Source of the DNA: Larkinella insperata
Lineage (GTDB): Bacteria > Bacteroidota > Bacteroidia > Cytophagales > Spirosomataceae
Reading direction: 5' to 3'
Length of the DNA: 64,000 bases
Assembly (NCBI RefSeq): GCF_026248825.1
Contig: NZ_CP110973.1
Coordinates: 4,299,501 to 4,363,500, forward strand
Shown here: one piece after another, positions 1-9,055 of the stretch
Layout of the letters: the number at the start of each line of letters is the position of its first letter
How positions within the stretch are numbered: the first letter of the stretch is position 1
Notes under the pieces: generated by a model
Databases searched by the model: none
What the model saw: only the letters and a program-made list of their open reading frames with translations
What the model was told of the DNA's origin: nothing
Made by a program: the position numbers and the translations under genes

Positions 1-833
1 ACCTGAATGGCTTTCCCCGTTATCGGATTCTTCATCTGGGTATTAAGCGCAAACGCGATCTGAATCGGTTTGGAAAACGTTTTGGCCAACTGATAGGTGT
101 CGTTGTAGACGGTAATGTGAACCCCACCGGCAACGACCAGAATCTGCTGATTGCCGACGTATCCCCCCGCGGGCGTGGATGCGTTGATAATTCCTTTGCC
201 GGGCATGTCGGCGGCTGCTTTGGCCGTAGTGCTGTTGTTGATCGGGTCCGCCGTGATGGTCAGGGAGCCACCCACGGGATGGCCCGCTATGTCTTTGATC
301 TCGCTGCCCTGCGGTACGGTAACCGTGGCCTGGCTGACATTAGCCTGGGCTTTGGTCTGGATGCTGGCCGTCGTCTGCACCGTGCCGTTGTCGTTTCCTT
401 TGAAGGATTGCCGGGCGGGTTGATTCGTGCTCTGTTTGCTGAGCAGGGAGATGGCCAGGTTACGCTGCGTTGTATTTTCGAGTTGCACCGGCTGGATGTT
501 GTCAACCAGTTGATCGGATAGCGTCACGACGTTGAAGCGAATGGGAGCAGCGGCCGACGGCGTTACGGAAGGAGCCAGGCAAAGAAACAATTTGCCGTCT
601 GGTGTCGGTTTGAATTTTTTCGTGTTGAGCGTCGTCACCACTTTGTCGGCGTCCGGCCCGGCAATTTTGATGGTCAACTTATCCGGGGTCAGGCCGGTTG
701 GAATGCTGTATCTGACCTGCAGGGCGACCGCCAGCGGGTCTTTAAATTTCAATTCGACATTTTCGACCGGATTCCGGCAGGCATCCAGGAAAGCCGCAAC
801 CAGCACAAAAGCAAGGGATAAAAAACGTTTCAT
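1..833 (-). CDS. Putative lipoprotein, 3' part outside window
   Basis: Open reading frame on the minus strand starting at ATG 833 and still open at the window edge, giving 277 visible residues. The N-terminus is a short signal peptide (MKRFLSLAFVLVAAFLDAC) with a lipobox-like L-D-A-C, so an envelope lipoprotein is likely. The rest is rich in Thr, Asn, Gln and Val with no catalytic motif I recognise; it looks like a secreted beta-rich protein. It follows the barrel protein at 892-1602 by 58 nt on the same strand, so the two are probably cotranscribed. Function unknown. Confidence 0.7.
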   Translation of the reverse strand, partial: MKRFLSLAFVLVAAFLDACRNPVENVELKFKDPLAVALQVRYSIPTGLTPDKLTIKIAGPDADKVVTTLNTKKFKPTPDGKLFLCLAPSVTPSAAAPIRFNVVTLSDQLVDNIQPVQLENTTQRNLAISLLSKQSTNQPARQSFKGNDNGTVQTTASIQTKAQANVSQATVTVPQGSEIKDIAGHPVGGSLTITADPINNSTTAKAAADMPGKGIINASTPAGGYVGNQQILVVAGGVHITVYNDTYQLAKTFSKPIQIAFALNTQMKNPITGKAIQ

Positions 834-891
834 AACAGCTAATTCAGGTTATTGATGGATAAACAAGTAGGTGGGGAGGCCAGCGGGGCGT

Positions 892-1602
892 TTATTTCCG
901 ACGGAAAAGACCGTAGGTGACTAAAAATTGAAGAGAGGGTAAAAAGCGGTAGTTCTTGAGATTATTCTGAATAACCGGTATTTGCTCGTCGATCGTCGTG
1001 GTTTCCAGAAATCCCGTGTATTGCAGATCGACCGTTGGCGCGCCCAGGTAATAACAGCCCAGTTCCACGGCAAATCCCAACCGCCGGACGGGTGTAGAAC
1101 GACCGTAACCCAGTCCAGCATAGCCCAGGGCGTTGCGCCAGCGCAGATTTGCATTGATGACTCCGACATTTTCTTCCGAGATTTCCAGCCCGCCGAATTT
1201 CACTTTTCCCTCGGCAACGAGGTTGGCTTTCACGTCGGGGCGCCAGGTATAGCCGGCCCCGCCGGTCAGAAAAAATGGGTTGGTTTTAAAAGGGTGCCAC
1301 TTCACCGACGCCAGGGCGATGCCCATAACCAGGTCGGGCGTAATGTGCAGTTTGCCTTCTCCGGCTTTTACGCGGAACGGCCGGTTGTAGGCGAAATAAC
1401 TAACGCCAACCCGGCCAATCAGCCGCGAATCCGGAGTCAGTACCCGGGCCAACTGAATACCGGCCCCGGTTGTACCCAATTGCAAGCCAACCGAATAGGG
1501 AGCAGGGGCGGGATTGGCCTTAAAATCCGATTGCGCCAACCCCCGCAGGGAACTGATGGCTAATAAAACGGTGAAAAAGAGGAATGTAGATTGTTTGTTC
1601 AT
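892..1602 (-). CDS. Outer-membrane beta-barrel protein
   Basis: A 236-residue protein with a cleavable signal peptide (cleavage probably after ..RGLAQ, about residue 24). The body consists of alternating short amphipathic strands rich in Gly, Tyr and aromatic residues (for example LGYAGLGYGRS), and it ends in a strand closing with Leu-Phe-Arg-Arg-Lys. This is the pattern of small 8-10-strand barrels common in Bacteroidota. No specific function can be read. First gene of a probable two-gene unit with the lipoprotein at 1-833. Confidence 0.65.
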   Translation of the reverse strand: MNKQSTFLFFTVLLAISSLRGLAQSDFKANPAPAPYSVGLQLGTTGAGIQLARVLTPDSRLIGRVGVSYFAYNRPFRVKAGEGKLHITPDLVMGIALASVKWHPFKTNPFFLTGGAGYTWRPDVKANLVAEGKVKFGGLEISEENVGVINANLRWRNALGYAGLGYGRSTPVRRLGFAVELGCYYLGAPTVDLQYTGFLETTTIDEQIPVIQNNLKNYRFLPSLQFLVTYGLFRRK

Positions 1603-1732
1603 AACGTAGATTTGCTAATTAACAGATTGACAGGTGAGTGCTTGTTAATTATCAGACGATAGCGGTAACGAACAAAAATGATACCAGTAATTTACTTAAA
1701 ATACACTATAATGGTGTCGGGAATATTTGTAA

Positions 1733-1740
1733 TAATTTTG
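1733..1740 (+). promoter_or_regulatory. Candidate -7 element of the aldehyde dehydrogenase promoter
   Basis: TAATTTTG is an exact match to the Bacteroidota -7 consensus TAnnTTTG, 60 nt before the ATG at 1801. I see no clear TTG at the matching -33 distance, so this rests on the -7 element and position alone. Confidence 0.4.
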
Positions 1741-1800
1741 CGGCCAAATTAATTGAAGAACATTTTTTACTTATTCGAACGACCTTGAAAAAGTAACAGT

Positions 1801-3342
1801 ATGCAACAATTCCTTCAAAAACTGAAAACTCAGCCCGTGATGTCGGGCACCAGCACGGGGCAGGCATTCTGGCACGCTACAGCGGCTGATGGAACGGATT
1901 CACTGCTCGATTCTTATTCGCCCGTCGATGGGCAGTTGATGGCCCGCGTTTACCCGACGGTTCGCGAAGATTATGACAAAGTAGTTGAAACTGCCCGGGC
2001 GGCTTTTCTGACATGGCGGGCGGTTCCGGCCCCCCGCCGGGGCGAAATCGTCCGGCAGATGGGCGAGCAGTTCCGGCAATATAAAAAAGAACTGGGGACC
2101 CTGGTTAGCTACGAAATGGGCAAATCACTGCAGGAAGGCATGGGCGAGGTCCAGGAAATTATTGACATCTGTGACTTTGCCGTGGGGCAGTCGCGCCAGC
2201 TTTACGGCCTGACGATGCATAGCGAGCGGCCCGATCACCGGATGTACGAGCAGTGGCACCCGCTGGGGGTCGTCGGTATTATTACGGCCTTCAATTTTCC
2301 GGTGGCGGTCTGGTCGTGGAACGCGATGCTGGCCTGGGTGTGCGGCAACGTCTGCATCTGGAAGCCGTCGGAAAAAACACCCCTGACGGCGCTGGCCTGT
2401 CAGCAAATCATCAAAGAAGTTCTGGAGCAGAACGACGTGCCCGAAGGCGTTTCGTGCCTGATCACCGGCGGACGTGACACCGGGACGTGGCTGGCCGAAG
2501 ACCCGCGAATTGCGCTGGTGTCGGCCACGGGTTCCACCCGGATGGGAAAAGCCGTGGCGCAAACCGTGTCGGCCCGGCTCGGACGGTATCTGCTCGAACT
2601 CGGTGGTAACAACGCCATTATTTTGACTGCCCACGCGGATCTGAACATTGCCATTCCGGCCATCGTTTTTGGGGCCGTCGGCACGGCCGGACAGCGGTGT
2701 ACCTCCACCCGTCGGCTAATCATCCACGAATCGATTTATGAAGATGTAAAAAACCGGCTGGTGAAAGCGTACGGGCAACTTCGCATCGGCAACCCGCTGG
2801 ACGAAAACACCCACGTCGGGCCGCTGATTGATCAGGCTGCGGTGGCCGGGTACCAGGCTGCGCTGTTTCAGATCAAGGAGCAGGGCGGGCGGTTGCTGAT
2901 CGATGGAGAAGTGCTGGAAGGCCCCGGTTTTGAGTCGGGTTGCTACGTTCGGCCCGCCATTGCCGAAATGCCTGCCCAGACCGCCATTGTGCAGCACGAA
3001 ACGTTTGCGCCAATCTTGTACTTGCTCAAATACGGTACGCTGGACGAAGCCATTGAACTGCAAAACGGCGTTCCGCAGGGCTTGTCGTCGGCTATCTTTA
3101 CGCTGAATATGCGTGAAGCCGAGCAATTTCTTTCAACGGCCGGATCGGATTGCGGCATCGCCAACGTCAACATCGGAACTTCGGGCGCCGAAATTGGGGG
3201 AGCGTTCGGGGGCGAAAAAGAAACCGGCGGAGGCCGCGAATCCGGCTCGGATGCCTGGAAAGCCTACATGCGCCGACAAACCAATACCATCAACTACGGT
3301 ACGTCATTGCCCTTAGCGCAGGGAATCAGATTTGAATTATGA
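1801..3342 (+). CDS. ALDH7-family aldehyde dehydrogenase (aminoadipate semialdehyde type)
   Basis: 513 residues, full length for the NAD-dependent aldehyde dehydrogenase superfamily. The catalytic Cys is C300 in GQRCTSTRR and the general-base Glu is E266 in LELGGNN; GSTRMGK supplies the cofactor loop. The GQRCTSTRR block, ITAFNFPVAVW and the C-terminal GGAFGGEKETGGGRESGSDAWK region resemble ALDH7A1 / piperideine-6-carboxylate dehydrogenase. Those enzymes oxidise alpha-aminoadipate-6-semialdehyde in lysine breakdown. Substrate assignment is inferred from the subfamily; no other lysine-catabolic gene is adjacent. Cytosolic. Confidence 0.85.
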   Translation: MQQFLQKLKTQPVMSGTSTGQAFWHATAADGTDSLLDSYSPVDGQLMARVYPTVREDYDKVVETARAAFLTWRAVPAPRRGEIVRQMGEQFRQYKKELGTLVSYEMGKSLQEGMGEVQEIIDICDFAVGQSRQLYGLTMHSERPDHRMYEQWHPLGVVGIITAFNFPVAVWSWNAMLAWVCGNVCIWKPSEKTPLTALACQQIIKEVLEQNDVPEGVSCLITGGRDTGTWLAEDPRIALVSATGSTRMGKAVAQTVSARLGRYLLELGGNNAIILTAHADLNIAIPAIVFGAVGTAGQRCTSTRRLIIHESIYEDVKNRLVKAYGQLRIGNPLDENTHVGPLIDQAAVAGYQAALFQIKEQGGRLLIDGEVLEGPGFESGCYVRPAIAEMPAQTAIVQHETFAPILYLLKYGTLDEAIELQNGVPQGLSSAIFTLNMREAEQFLSTAGSDCGIANVNIGTSGAEIGGAFGGEKETGGGRESGSDAWKAYMRRQTNTINYGTSLPLAQGIRFEL

Positions 3343-3358
3343 GTAATGAACGATGAAC

Positions 3359-3402
3359 GATGAACGATGAATGGGCTGATGCAAATCCATTCATCGTTCA
3401 TC
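3359..3402. terminator. Bidirectional hairpin between convergent genes, 7-nt word type
   Basis: Perfect 16-bp stem (3359-3374 with 3387-3402) and a 12-nt loop, between the convergent genes ending at 3342 and 3415. The left side (3344-3372) is a tandem of the 7-nt word ATGAACG and the right arm is its inverse. The U-run on either strand is weak. See the related elements at 13493, 15395 and 60205. Confidence 0.6.
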
Positions 3403-3414
3403 ATTCTGTTTGTT

Positions 3415-4380
3415 TTAGCTAAGCCACACCCGGATGGTTCCCCGGGTACTTTCGTTGGGGGCCAGCTTGATCAGTCCTTGTTCGTTGTTGAACGCGTTAA
3501 CGTTGCTGGTCAACGATTCAATAGCAATTTTGTCGCGTACAATGGGCGTAAAAACCACCAGATAATTAAATTTCTGCGGACCGGTTTCCTGCCAGACGTT
3601 CAGGGTCAGGTTTTGCCGCGCTGACCGCAATACCGTCGTAGCACCGTCCGCCGTTTGGTCCTCAATAACAAAGGCCGCATCCAGCGCCCGCTCCCGCAGG
3701 GCTACGTCTCCTTTTTGCGTCAGCAGTTCGTCACCCGTAGGCAGCAGATTATCGTCGAGCCGGATTTGCCGAACGCCCGGTAATTCAATAGAAAGCTGAT
3801 CGATTGGTTCTTCGTTGAGGGTAAAATACGGGTGCCACCCAAAACTCACCGGTGCCGACCGATGACCGGTGTTTTGAACTTCGTACGTCACCGACAAGCC
3901 CGCTGCCGATAGCGTGTATGTAATCCGAAAGTCAAACGGAAAAGGATAGCCGGTGTAAGAGCCGTCGTGGATGTACCCCAGCGTAAGCGATGCTTCGGAA
4001 TCACTGATCTGCTGGCTGACCAATTCAAACGGTTTCCCCGCCACAAAACCGTGGATTGCGTGGTCCTGTTTGGCTTCATTCATGGGCAAGGTAAACATTT
4101 CCCCTTCGTAGGAATAAATACCGTGTCGGATTCGGCTTGGGAACGGGAACAGCAGCGCACTCGAGTAGCCTTCGTCGGCCGCCAGCGCCTGCTGTGAATT
4201 CGGCGCTTTAATCAGGGAAACCAGACTTTGTTCGTGGCCCGGGCCCGGATGGCGCAGCATCAATTGCCGGACAACGGCTCCGTAGGCGGGCAAAATACTC
4301 ACAAACTCTTTGGTTTCCGTATTCTGTATAAAGTATTCGGTGAGTGCCCCAAAGGGCTGGTGTAGGATTTCAAAAGGCAT
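3415..4380 (-). CDS. Aldose 1-epimerase family protein
   Basis: 321 residues with no signal peptide, the normal size for galactose mutarotase-like proteins. Family signs: an N-terminal segment leading to LPAYGAVVRQLML, the block FPFPSRIRHGIYSYEGE (Arg-rich entry to the sugar site), NEAKQDHAIHGFV with the conserved His-Gly-Phe, and PVSFGWHPYFTL, where the second conserved His and a Pro-Tyr lie. These enzymes interconvert alpha and beta anomers of aldoses. Exact sugar unknown; it resembles the LacX-type branch more than classical GalM. Confidence 0.8.
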   Translation of the reverse strand: MPFEILHQPFGALTEYFIQNTETKEFVSILPAYGAVVRQLMLRHPGPGHEQSLVSLIKAPNSQQALAADEGYSSALLFPFPSRIRHGIYSYEGEMFTLPMNEAKQDHAIHGFVAGKPFELVSQQISDSEASLTLGYIHDGSYTGYPFPFDFRITYTLSAAGLSVTYEVQNTGHRSAPVSFGWHPYFTLNEEPIDQLSIELPGVRQIRLDDNLLPTGDELLTQKGDVALRERALDAAFVIEDQTADGATTVLRSARQNLTLNVWQETGPQKFNYLVVFTPIVRDKIAIESLTSNVNAFNNEQGLIKLAPNESTRGTIRVWLS

Positions 4381-4659
4381 TTTTTAATCAATTTAGGGTG
4401 TTAAAAGGGAAGTGTTTACACTAAAAAGACAACGGTCTGGACCCGCTAACTGTTTGGCGCAGCGCTGGAAAGTAATGATTCTACCGCAAAAAAAGAACAG
4501 CGGACCGATTGACTCATTCAATAAGAACATACAGAATTTAAGCCGCACAACCGGTATTTGCGGTGCAATTAGCACATTATTTGTTGTAGTTGTAAGTCGT
4601 CTAAAATAACGTAACCAGTTACCGAATAATAGTTAACATATCGTTTATAAGACATTAGG

Positions 4660-5760
4660 ATGGTAAGATTCTGTACGGTTTTTCTAGTAGCACTAAACTT
4701 CACTTGCCTGGCTTTCGGCCAGGCAGGCCCAGACACGTTGACGGCTCACCGGCAATTTGGTACGGCTTGGCAGCAGGGCATTTCAACGTCGAACCAGGTT
4801 GTTCCGGCTTCCCGGCAAACTCCCATTGGTCTGGAACTGACGTATAGCCAGGTTAGTTTACGCCGTCGTGCGTGGGAAAACTGCCGGTGTTTTGCCCAGG
4901 TTGGGGGGTACGTCAATTACCTTACGTTCCGGAATCCCATACCGCTGGGCCGTACGGCGGGAGCGGGCCTGTTTTTTGAACCATTGATCAATTACTCCAG
5001 ACGGCTCTATTATTCCGTTCGCGTGTTGGCAGGGCTCACCTATCTGACCCGTGTCTATGATCCCGTCAGCAACCCAACCAACGACCATTTTAGTATGCCC
5101 GTGAGCGCCTTGATCGGTAGTGGTTTTACGGCGCATTACCGGCTTACCCAACAATGGAACCTTACGCTGGGCGCTATTTATAACCATATTTCAAATGCCG
5201 GAACGCGGTTGCCCAATCAGGGCATGAACATTCCGATAGTAGCCGTGGGGGCACAGTACCAGCTTAGCCCGGCGGTTTTGCCTGATACCCGCGAATGGGG
5301 CCGGGCGCCGTTGGGCCGACGCTGGATGAGCCGCGCCCTGCTGATGGGGTCCATTCGGGTTCTGCCCAAAACCGATAAAAAGCCGGAAATGGCTCTGCCG
5401 GTCTTTGGGCTAAATGTCGTCGGTGGCTACCGCATCACCCGGAACCACGCATTTTCGGCGGGATTTGAACTGGTTGACGATCATTATTTTAAGGAACAGG
5501 TCATTACCTGGACGAGAGGCCGCGTGACGGATGCCCGCCAGGCGACGGTGTTGGCGGGGTATGAATTCTGGCAGGGGCGTTTCATCTTCACCGCGCACCA
5601 CGGCTGGAACCTGATTCGGCCTATTCGATACAAGCCTGCTACTTACCAGCGTTATAACCTTCTCTACCAGTTTCCGAACCGAATTACGGCGGGGATGAGC
5701 GTAAAAGCGTACGGCGACAACACCAAAGGGTTTAGTGTGGTAGCAGGCTATACGTTGTAA
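4660..5760 (+). CDS. PagL-like lipid A deacylase / acyloxyacyl hydrolase family barrel protein
   Basis: 366 residues with a signal peptide ending near CLAFGQ (residue 21) and barrel-type alternation throughout. Around residues 174-190 lies YNHISNAGTRLPNQGMN. The His-x-Ser-Asn-Ala core (H176, S178) followed by an Asn-Gln/Pro-Gly turn is the catalytic signature of PagL outer-membrane lipid A 3-O-deacylases. The protein is roughly twice as long as enterobacterial PagL, with a C-terminal barrel-like extension (about 225-366). Lipid A trimming is inferred from the motif; a catalytic Glu was not pinned down. Divergent from the epimerase gene. Confidence 0.65.
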   Translation: MVRFCTVFLVALNFTCLAFGQAGPDTLTAHRQFGTAWQQGISTSNQVVPASRQTPIGLELTYSQVSLRRRAWENCRCFAQVGGYVNYLTFRNPIPLGRTAGAGLFFEPLINYSRRLYYSVRVLAGLTYLTRVYDPVSNPTNDHFSMPVSALIGSGFTAHYRLTQQWNLTLGAIYNHISNAGTRLPNQGMNIPIVAVGAQYQLSPAVLPDTREWGRAPLGRRWMSRALLMGSIRVLPKTDKKPEMALPVFGLNVVGGYRITRNHAFSAGFELVDDHYFKEQVITWTRGRVTDARQATVLAGYEFWQGRFIFTAHHGWNLIRPIRYKPATYQRYNLLYQFPNRITAGMSVKAYGDNTKGFSVVAGYTL

Positions 5761-5887
5761 CCAGCCAGGTAGAGCGAAAAACAATAGGGCGTTGGATAAA
5801 ATCGGAATCTCCGTGGCGGAGGCAAAATGTAAGGCAGTTGTAGTGACTTCGTAGGTCGGTTTACGTATAGTATGTAGCATACTTTCC

Positions 5888-6745
5888 TTGTCACTTTATT
5901 TGATCCTTGCCGTGTTTGCATCCAAAGAAGTTCTATCACTCGATGAATTATATAAAGCGCAAAATGAGATCAACCGCATTAAACAGTCGTTGCTGCGGGC
6001 GGCTTTGTTTGGTGAGGGGAGCGAGCCGTCCGACGTGGTAGAAAGCCGCGAGAGGCTGCATAATTTCCTGTATTTTCAACTGTCGATGTCGGCCCGGCTT
6101 ATTACGATTTATGACTTTGTCGGCCAGCCGTTTTACCGGCCTTCCGCCGAGTTATCCGCCGTTGAATTAAGTCAAGAAGTAGACCGGCTTCTGCTGTTAC
6201 TGGCGCAAAACGGTATCGAAATCACCGTTTCAGATCCACACGCTAACGCGGACGACCGGAAGTTACATTCGTTTATCACGGAAGTCGTTTTTTCGAAAGA
6301 GGTTAGAGACATTCGCCTGCCCGGAATTTGTTACAGCATCGACTACAATTACTACTGCCCGGACCACACCCACGCCTGTATTTATGTCGTCGATGAGTTT
6401 CTGACAGGGCTGTTTAAATCAGACTACCGGCGTTTTGAATTTTGTCTGGCGGAGAATTTTTTCATTAATAATGACCCCCGTGAAGAGTTATACCGGTATG
6501 TGAGGACGGCCTTTGATGCCTATAAAAAGGACCGCAGTGACTACCGGCTGGTTGGCTGGACGGTTGAGAGCGTCGATCTGGACGAAGGGCAGCGGAAGGG
6601 CGTTGTTCACCTGGAACTACACTATGGTCTGAAAGGACATAAAACCCCGCTGATTACCGAAAAAGGCTTGATGGAATGTTATGGCCAGGAAAATAACTGG
6701 TGGTTTATCCACCGCATCGACTGGCCGGGCTTATTGCTGGAATGA
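5888..6745 (+). CDS. Hypothetical cytosolic protein, start uncertain
   Basis: 285 residues if read from TTG 5888. There is no in-frame ATG near the N-terminus: the frame is open from 5855, and TTG 5888, ATA 5879 and GTG 5912 are the candidate starts. The N-terminal part is helical and Leu-rich (LLRAALF, VDRLLLLLAQNG). The C-terminal 100 residues (YVRTAFDAYKKDRSDYR..LECYGQENNWWFIHRIDWPG) resemble an NTF2/SnoaL-type alpha-beta cone in pattern only. The first few codons could instead form a weak hydrophobic segment. Function unknown. Confidence 0.6.
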   Translation: MSLYLILAVFASKEVLSLDELYKAQNEINRIKQSLLRAALFGEGSEPSDVVESRERLHNFLYFQLSMSARLITIYDFVGQPFYRPSAELSAVELSQEVDRLLLLLAQNGIEITVSDPHANADDRKLHSFITEVVFSKEVRDIRLPGICYSIDYNYYCPDHTHACIYVVDEFLTGLFKSDYRRFEFCLAENFFINNDPREELYRYVRTAFDAYKKDRSDYRLVGWTVESVDLDEGQRKGVVHLELHYGLKGHKTPLITEKGLMECYGQENNWWFIHRIDWPGLLLE

Positions 6746-6751
6746 TCGTTC

Positions 6752-7588
6752 TTACATTTCCCCTTCAACGCCCAGACCGAATAAGGCGAAATCGTACTTC
6801 ACCGGGTCGTTCGGATCAAACTGCTTGAGAGCGTCAGTTAACTCCAGTGCGGCTTTCCAATCGGTTTGCGGACGGTTTAGCAGCCCTAATTTACGGGCTA
6901 CCCGTCCAACGTGGACATCGATGGGAATAACCAGTTGAGACGGTTTGATGCGGCCCCAAAGACCAAAGTCAACGCCCCGGTCATCGTGCCGAACCATCCA
7001 GCGCAGAAACATATTCAGCCGTTTGCAGGACGAATTCCGCTCGGGGGTGGAAACGTGTTTGCGGGTTCGCTCGGGAAAAAACGGATCGTCACAAAACCGG
7101 TTGTGAAACGCTTCCAGAAACGGACCGACCGACGGAAGACCGTGAATCATCAGCCCTTCTTTTGAGTCCGGTGCACAAAGATTCAACGAATCTGCCCGCT
7201 GGTCCGTGGGTGCGTTGAAGGGCACAAAGGCATCTTCCAGCGTGTCGTGCTGCTGGTAATAGGTGTGAAAAAAATGCAGGAAATAAAGCGTGTCCGTGGC
7301 GTTGAACGTCCGGTGCTTGAAGAGTAAAAACCGTTTCAGATCGGTTTCCTGGTGGTTTACCACAAAATCGTACGGGGCCCCGTCCATGAGCTCCACCAGT
7401 TCGTTGGCCTTTTTCAGGATGACCGGACGTTGTCCCCAGGCCAGCACGGCGGCCCAGAAGCCCATAATTTCGACATCCTGTTTGCGGCTAAACCGGTGCG
7501 GAATGCTGATGGGGTCTTTTTCGATAAAGGAGGGCTGGTTGTATTGCTCGACCTTCCGGTCTAGTAATTCCTGAACTGAATCGTGCAT
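6752..7588 (-). CDS. TIGR02757 family protein (DUF2400)
   Basis: 278 residues. Recognised from conserved blocks of the family: DPISIPHRFSRKQDVEIMGF with AAVLAWGQR, then KRLNMFLRWMVR, LVIPIDVHVGRVARKLGL, and a C-terminal DPNDPVKYDFALFGLG. The fold is thought to be related to helix-hairpin-helix DNA glycosylases (the Asp-x-His-x-x-Arg block aligns with the glycosylase catalytic region), but no activity is established. It converges on the hypothetical gene ending at 6745, only 6 nt apart. The small gene at 7651-7872 lies just upstream on the same strand. Confidence 0.8.
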   Translation of the reverse strand: MHDSVQELLDRKVEQYNQPSFIEKDPISIPHRFSRKQDVEIMGFWAAVLAWGQRPVILKKANELVELMDGAPYDFVVNHQETDLKRFLLFKHRTFNATDTLYFLHFFHTYYQQHDTLEDAFVPFNAPTDQRADSLNLCAPDSKEGLMIHGLPSVGPFLEAFHNRFCDDPFFPERTRKHVSTPERNSSCKRLNMFLRWMVRHDDRGVDFGLWGRIKPSQLVIPIDVHVGRVARKLGLLNRPQTDWKAALELTDALKQFDPNDPVKYDFALFGLGVEGEM

Positions 7589-7650
7589 TGGAATGGGAAA
7601 ACCGCGCCGAACTCAGTCGGCGGGTGAAACGAACAAACGGTTGGGGAACA

Positions 7651-7872
7651 TCAGCGGCTTTTGCCTCCGCTCAGTACCCACACAATAGCTTGTGAAATTT
7701 TAGAAAAGACGGAAACAACAACCGAAAAGATCGCGGTGAACGTGGCAATAATGGGGTATGAAACCGTAAAAACCGCACTGAATACTTTGTATCCTGCAGT
7801 AGTTTTCATCTTTTCATCCCGTTCTCTGTGCCGACGGGCAATTCGCTCGGCTTTTTGTTCTGGAGTAAGCAT
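7651..7872 (-). CDS. Small membrane protein, unknown
   Basis: 73 residues. A basic N-terminus (EQKAERIARRHRERDEK) is followed by one or two hydrophobic helices (VFSAVFTVSYPIIATFTAIFSVVVSVF) and a short basic tail, so a cytoplasm-in, membrane-anchored topology is likely. It precedes the TIGR02757 gene by 63 nt and may share its transcript. No family recognised. Confidence 0.55.
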   Translation of the reverse strand: MLTPEQKAERIARRHRERDEKMKTTAGYKVFSAVFTVSYPIIATFTAIFSVVVSVFSKISQAIVWVLSGGKSR

Positions 7873-8002
7873 ACTTAACGGTAACGTCGAATAAAATCGT
7901 TTAAATGGATAAACAGTTTAAAGAGCCCACTTATTGACTGGCCTGAAAAGTTGACGGTTGGTACTGACTCTTCAGCCGTTTTGGCCCCGAAACGGTTTCT
8001 TT

Positions 8003-9055
8003 TTAAGGTACTAAGTAACTGACCTCAGCACGAAAACGCCGATCGACGGGAGAAAGTTTCTCAAAGGCGCGGGCCGAGATTTTTACAATCACTTTCTCGT
8101 TGACACTGGTGTCGGGCAGGCGGCCAATCACTTTCACCCAGATCGATTGCTGGTTCATATCATTCCGGACCAGAACGAGCGTTCCGATGGGCGCGGTTCG
8201 GTGTAAAGCCAGGTATTTGTTTGAATTGCCGGATTGATCAATAACCTCCGCCATACCAATTTCCGACATCCGGCGCGCGTTTCCGCCCGGATTCGGCAGC
8301 GGACCGGAATCGCCGGGACGAATAATGCGCGGTTCAGCCGGCTCCGAACTGGTGGGTTCAGCCGGTGTACGTTCGGCTTCGGTGGGCCGGGGGGCTTCTT
8401 CCCGCGGGGCCGGCGGCAAGGTGCGCGGGGGAGCGGGGCGCTCGGTCTTGGGCGAGTCGTTGCGCGACGTTCGGGCCGCTTCGGCCGCCGGTTCCGTGCG
8501 GTGCGGGGTCGCGGGCTTGGCCAGCGGTTCCCGGACGCGCCAGGCTTTTTCGGATACAATCAGGGCCTGGCCGCTGACGATGTTGTCGGACGGAAGATTG
8601 TTCCACCGGCGAACGGCGTCCATCGAGACGCCGTACCGGGTGGCCAGACTGTACAGGGTTTGCCCCGGTTCAACCTGGTGAATACCGCTGTTGGCTTCTT
8701 TTGCGGTTTCCGTTTTTACCTCCCGCTCTTCGCGTTGCTGTTCCTTTTCTTCTTTCTTAATCGCCTTGGTCACTGCTTTTTCCTGCTTTCGCGACAAGTT
8801 GCTGGCCGGAACCCGGACAACCTGGTTGTAGCGGACATTGTCGGGCAAACCGGGGTTGGCTTCCTTAATGGCCTGAAGGGTGGTTTTGTACTTCCGAACG
8901 AGCGAAAACAACGTTTGACCCTGCTCAACGCGGTGCAGGACGTACAATTTTCCCTCTTTCTTTTCCATTCCCAGCGAATCCGGTAGGATGGGGTGAGCTT
9001 GTGCAACCATACTGGTCAGACAGCCAGCTAACAACAGCGGTAACAGTCGCTTCAT
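8003..9055 (-). CDS. LysM-LysM-RlpA-like (double-psi barrel) envelope protein
   Basis: 350 residues from ATG 9055. A longer frame to 9124 exists, but MKRLLPLLLAGCLTSMVAQA is a clear signal peptide and the ATG overlaps the upstream stop as ATGA, so 9055 is chosen. Two LysM repeats follow (about 33-85, LHRVEQGQTLFSLVRKY; and 125-170, HQVEPGQTLYSLATRYGV). Next is a Pro/Arg/Glu-rich linker (about 180-255). The C-terminal domain of about 90 residues carries GMAEVID.., LALHRTAPIGTLVLVRN and VKVIGRLPDT, matching RlpA-like double-psi barrels. LysM binds peptidoglycan; lytic activity of the barrel is unproven. Coupled to DUF4905. Confidence 0.8.
   Translation of the reverse strand: MKRLLPLLLAGCLTSMVAQAHPILPDSLGMEKKEGKLYVLHRVEQGQTLFSLVRKYKTTLQAIKEANPGLPDNVRYNQVVRVPASNLSRKQEKAVTKAIKKEEKEQQREEREVKTETAKEANSGIHQVEPGQTLYSLATRYGVSMDAVRRWNNLPSDNIVSGQALIVSEKAWRVREPLAKPATPHRTEPAAEAARTSRNDSPKTERPAPPRTLPPAPREEAPRPTEAERTPAEPTSSEPAEPRIIRPGDSGPLPNPGGNARRMSEIGMAEVIDQSGNSNKYLALHRTAPIGTLVLVRNDMNQQSIWVKVIGRLPDTSVNEKVIVKISARAFEKLSPVDRRFRAEVSYLVP

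Noticed and set aside
8234..8986. 250-codon plus-strand frame opposite the LysM/RlpA gene
   Set aside because: Gly/Arg/Phe-rich antisense shadow of a GC-rich Pro/Arg linker; the minus-strand gene has signal peptide and domains.
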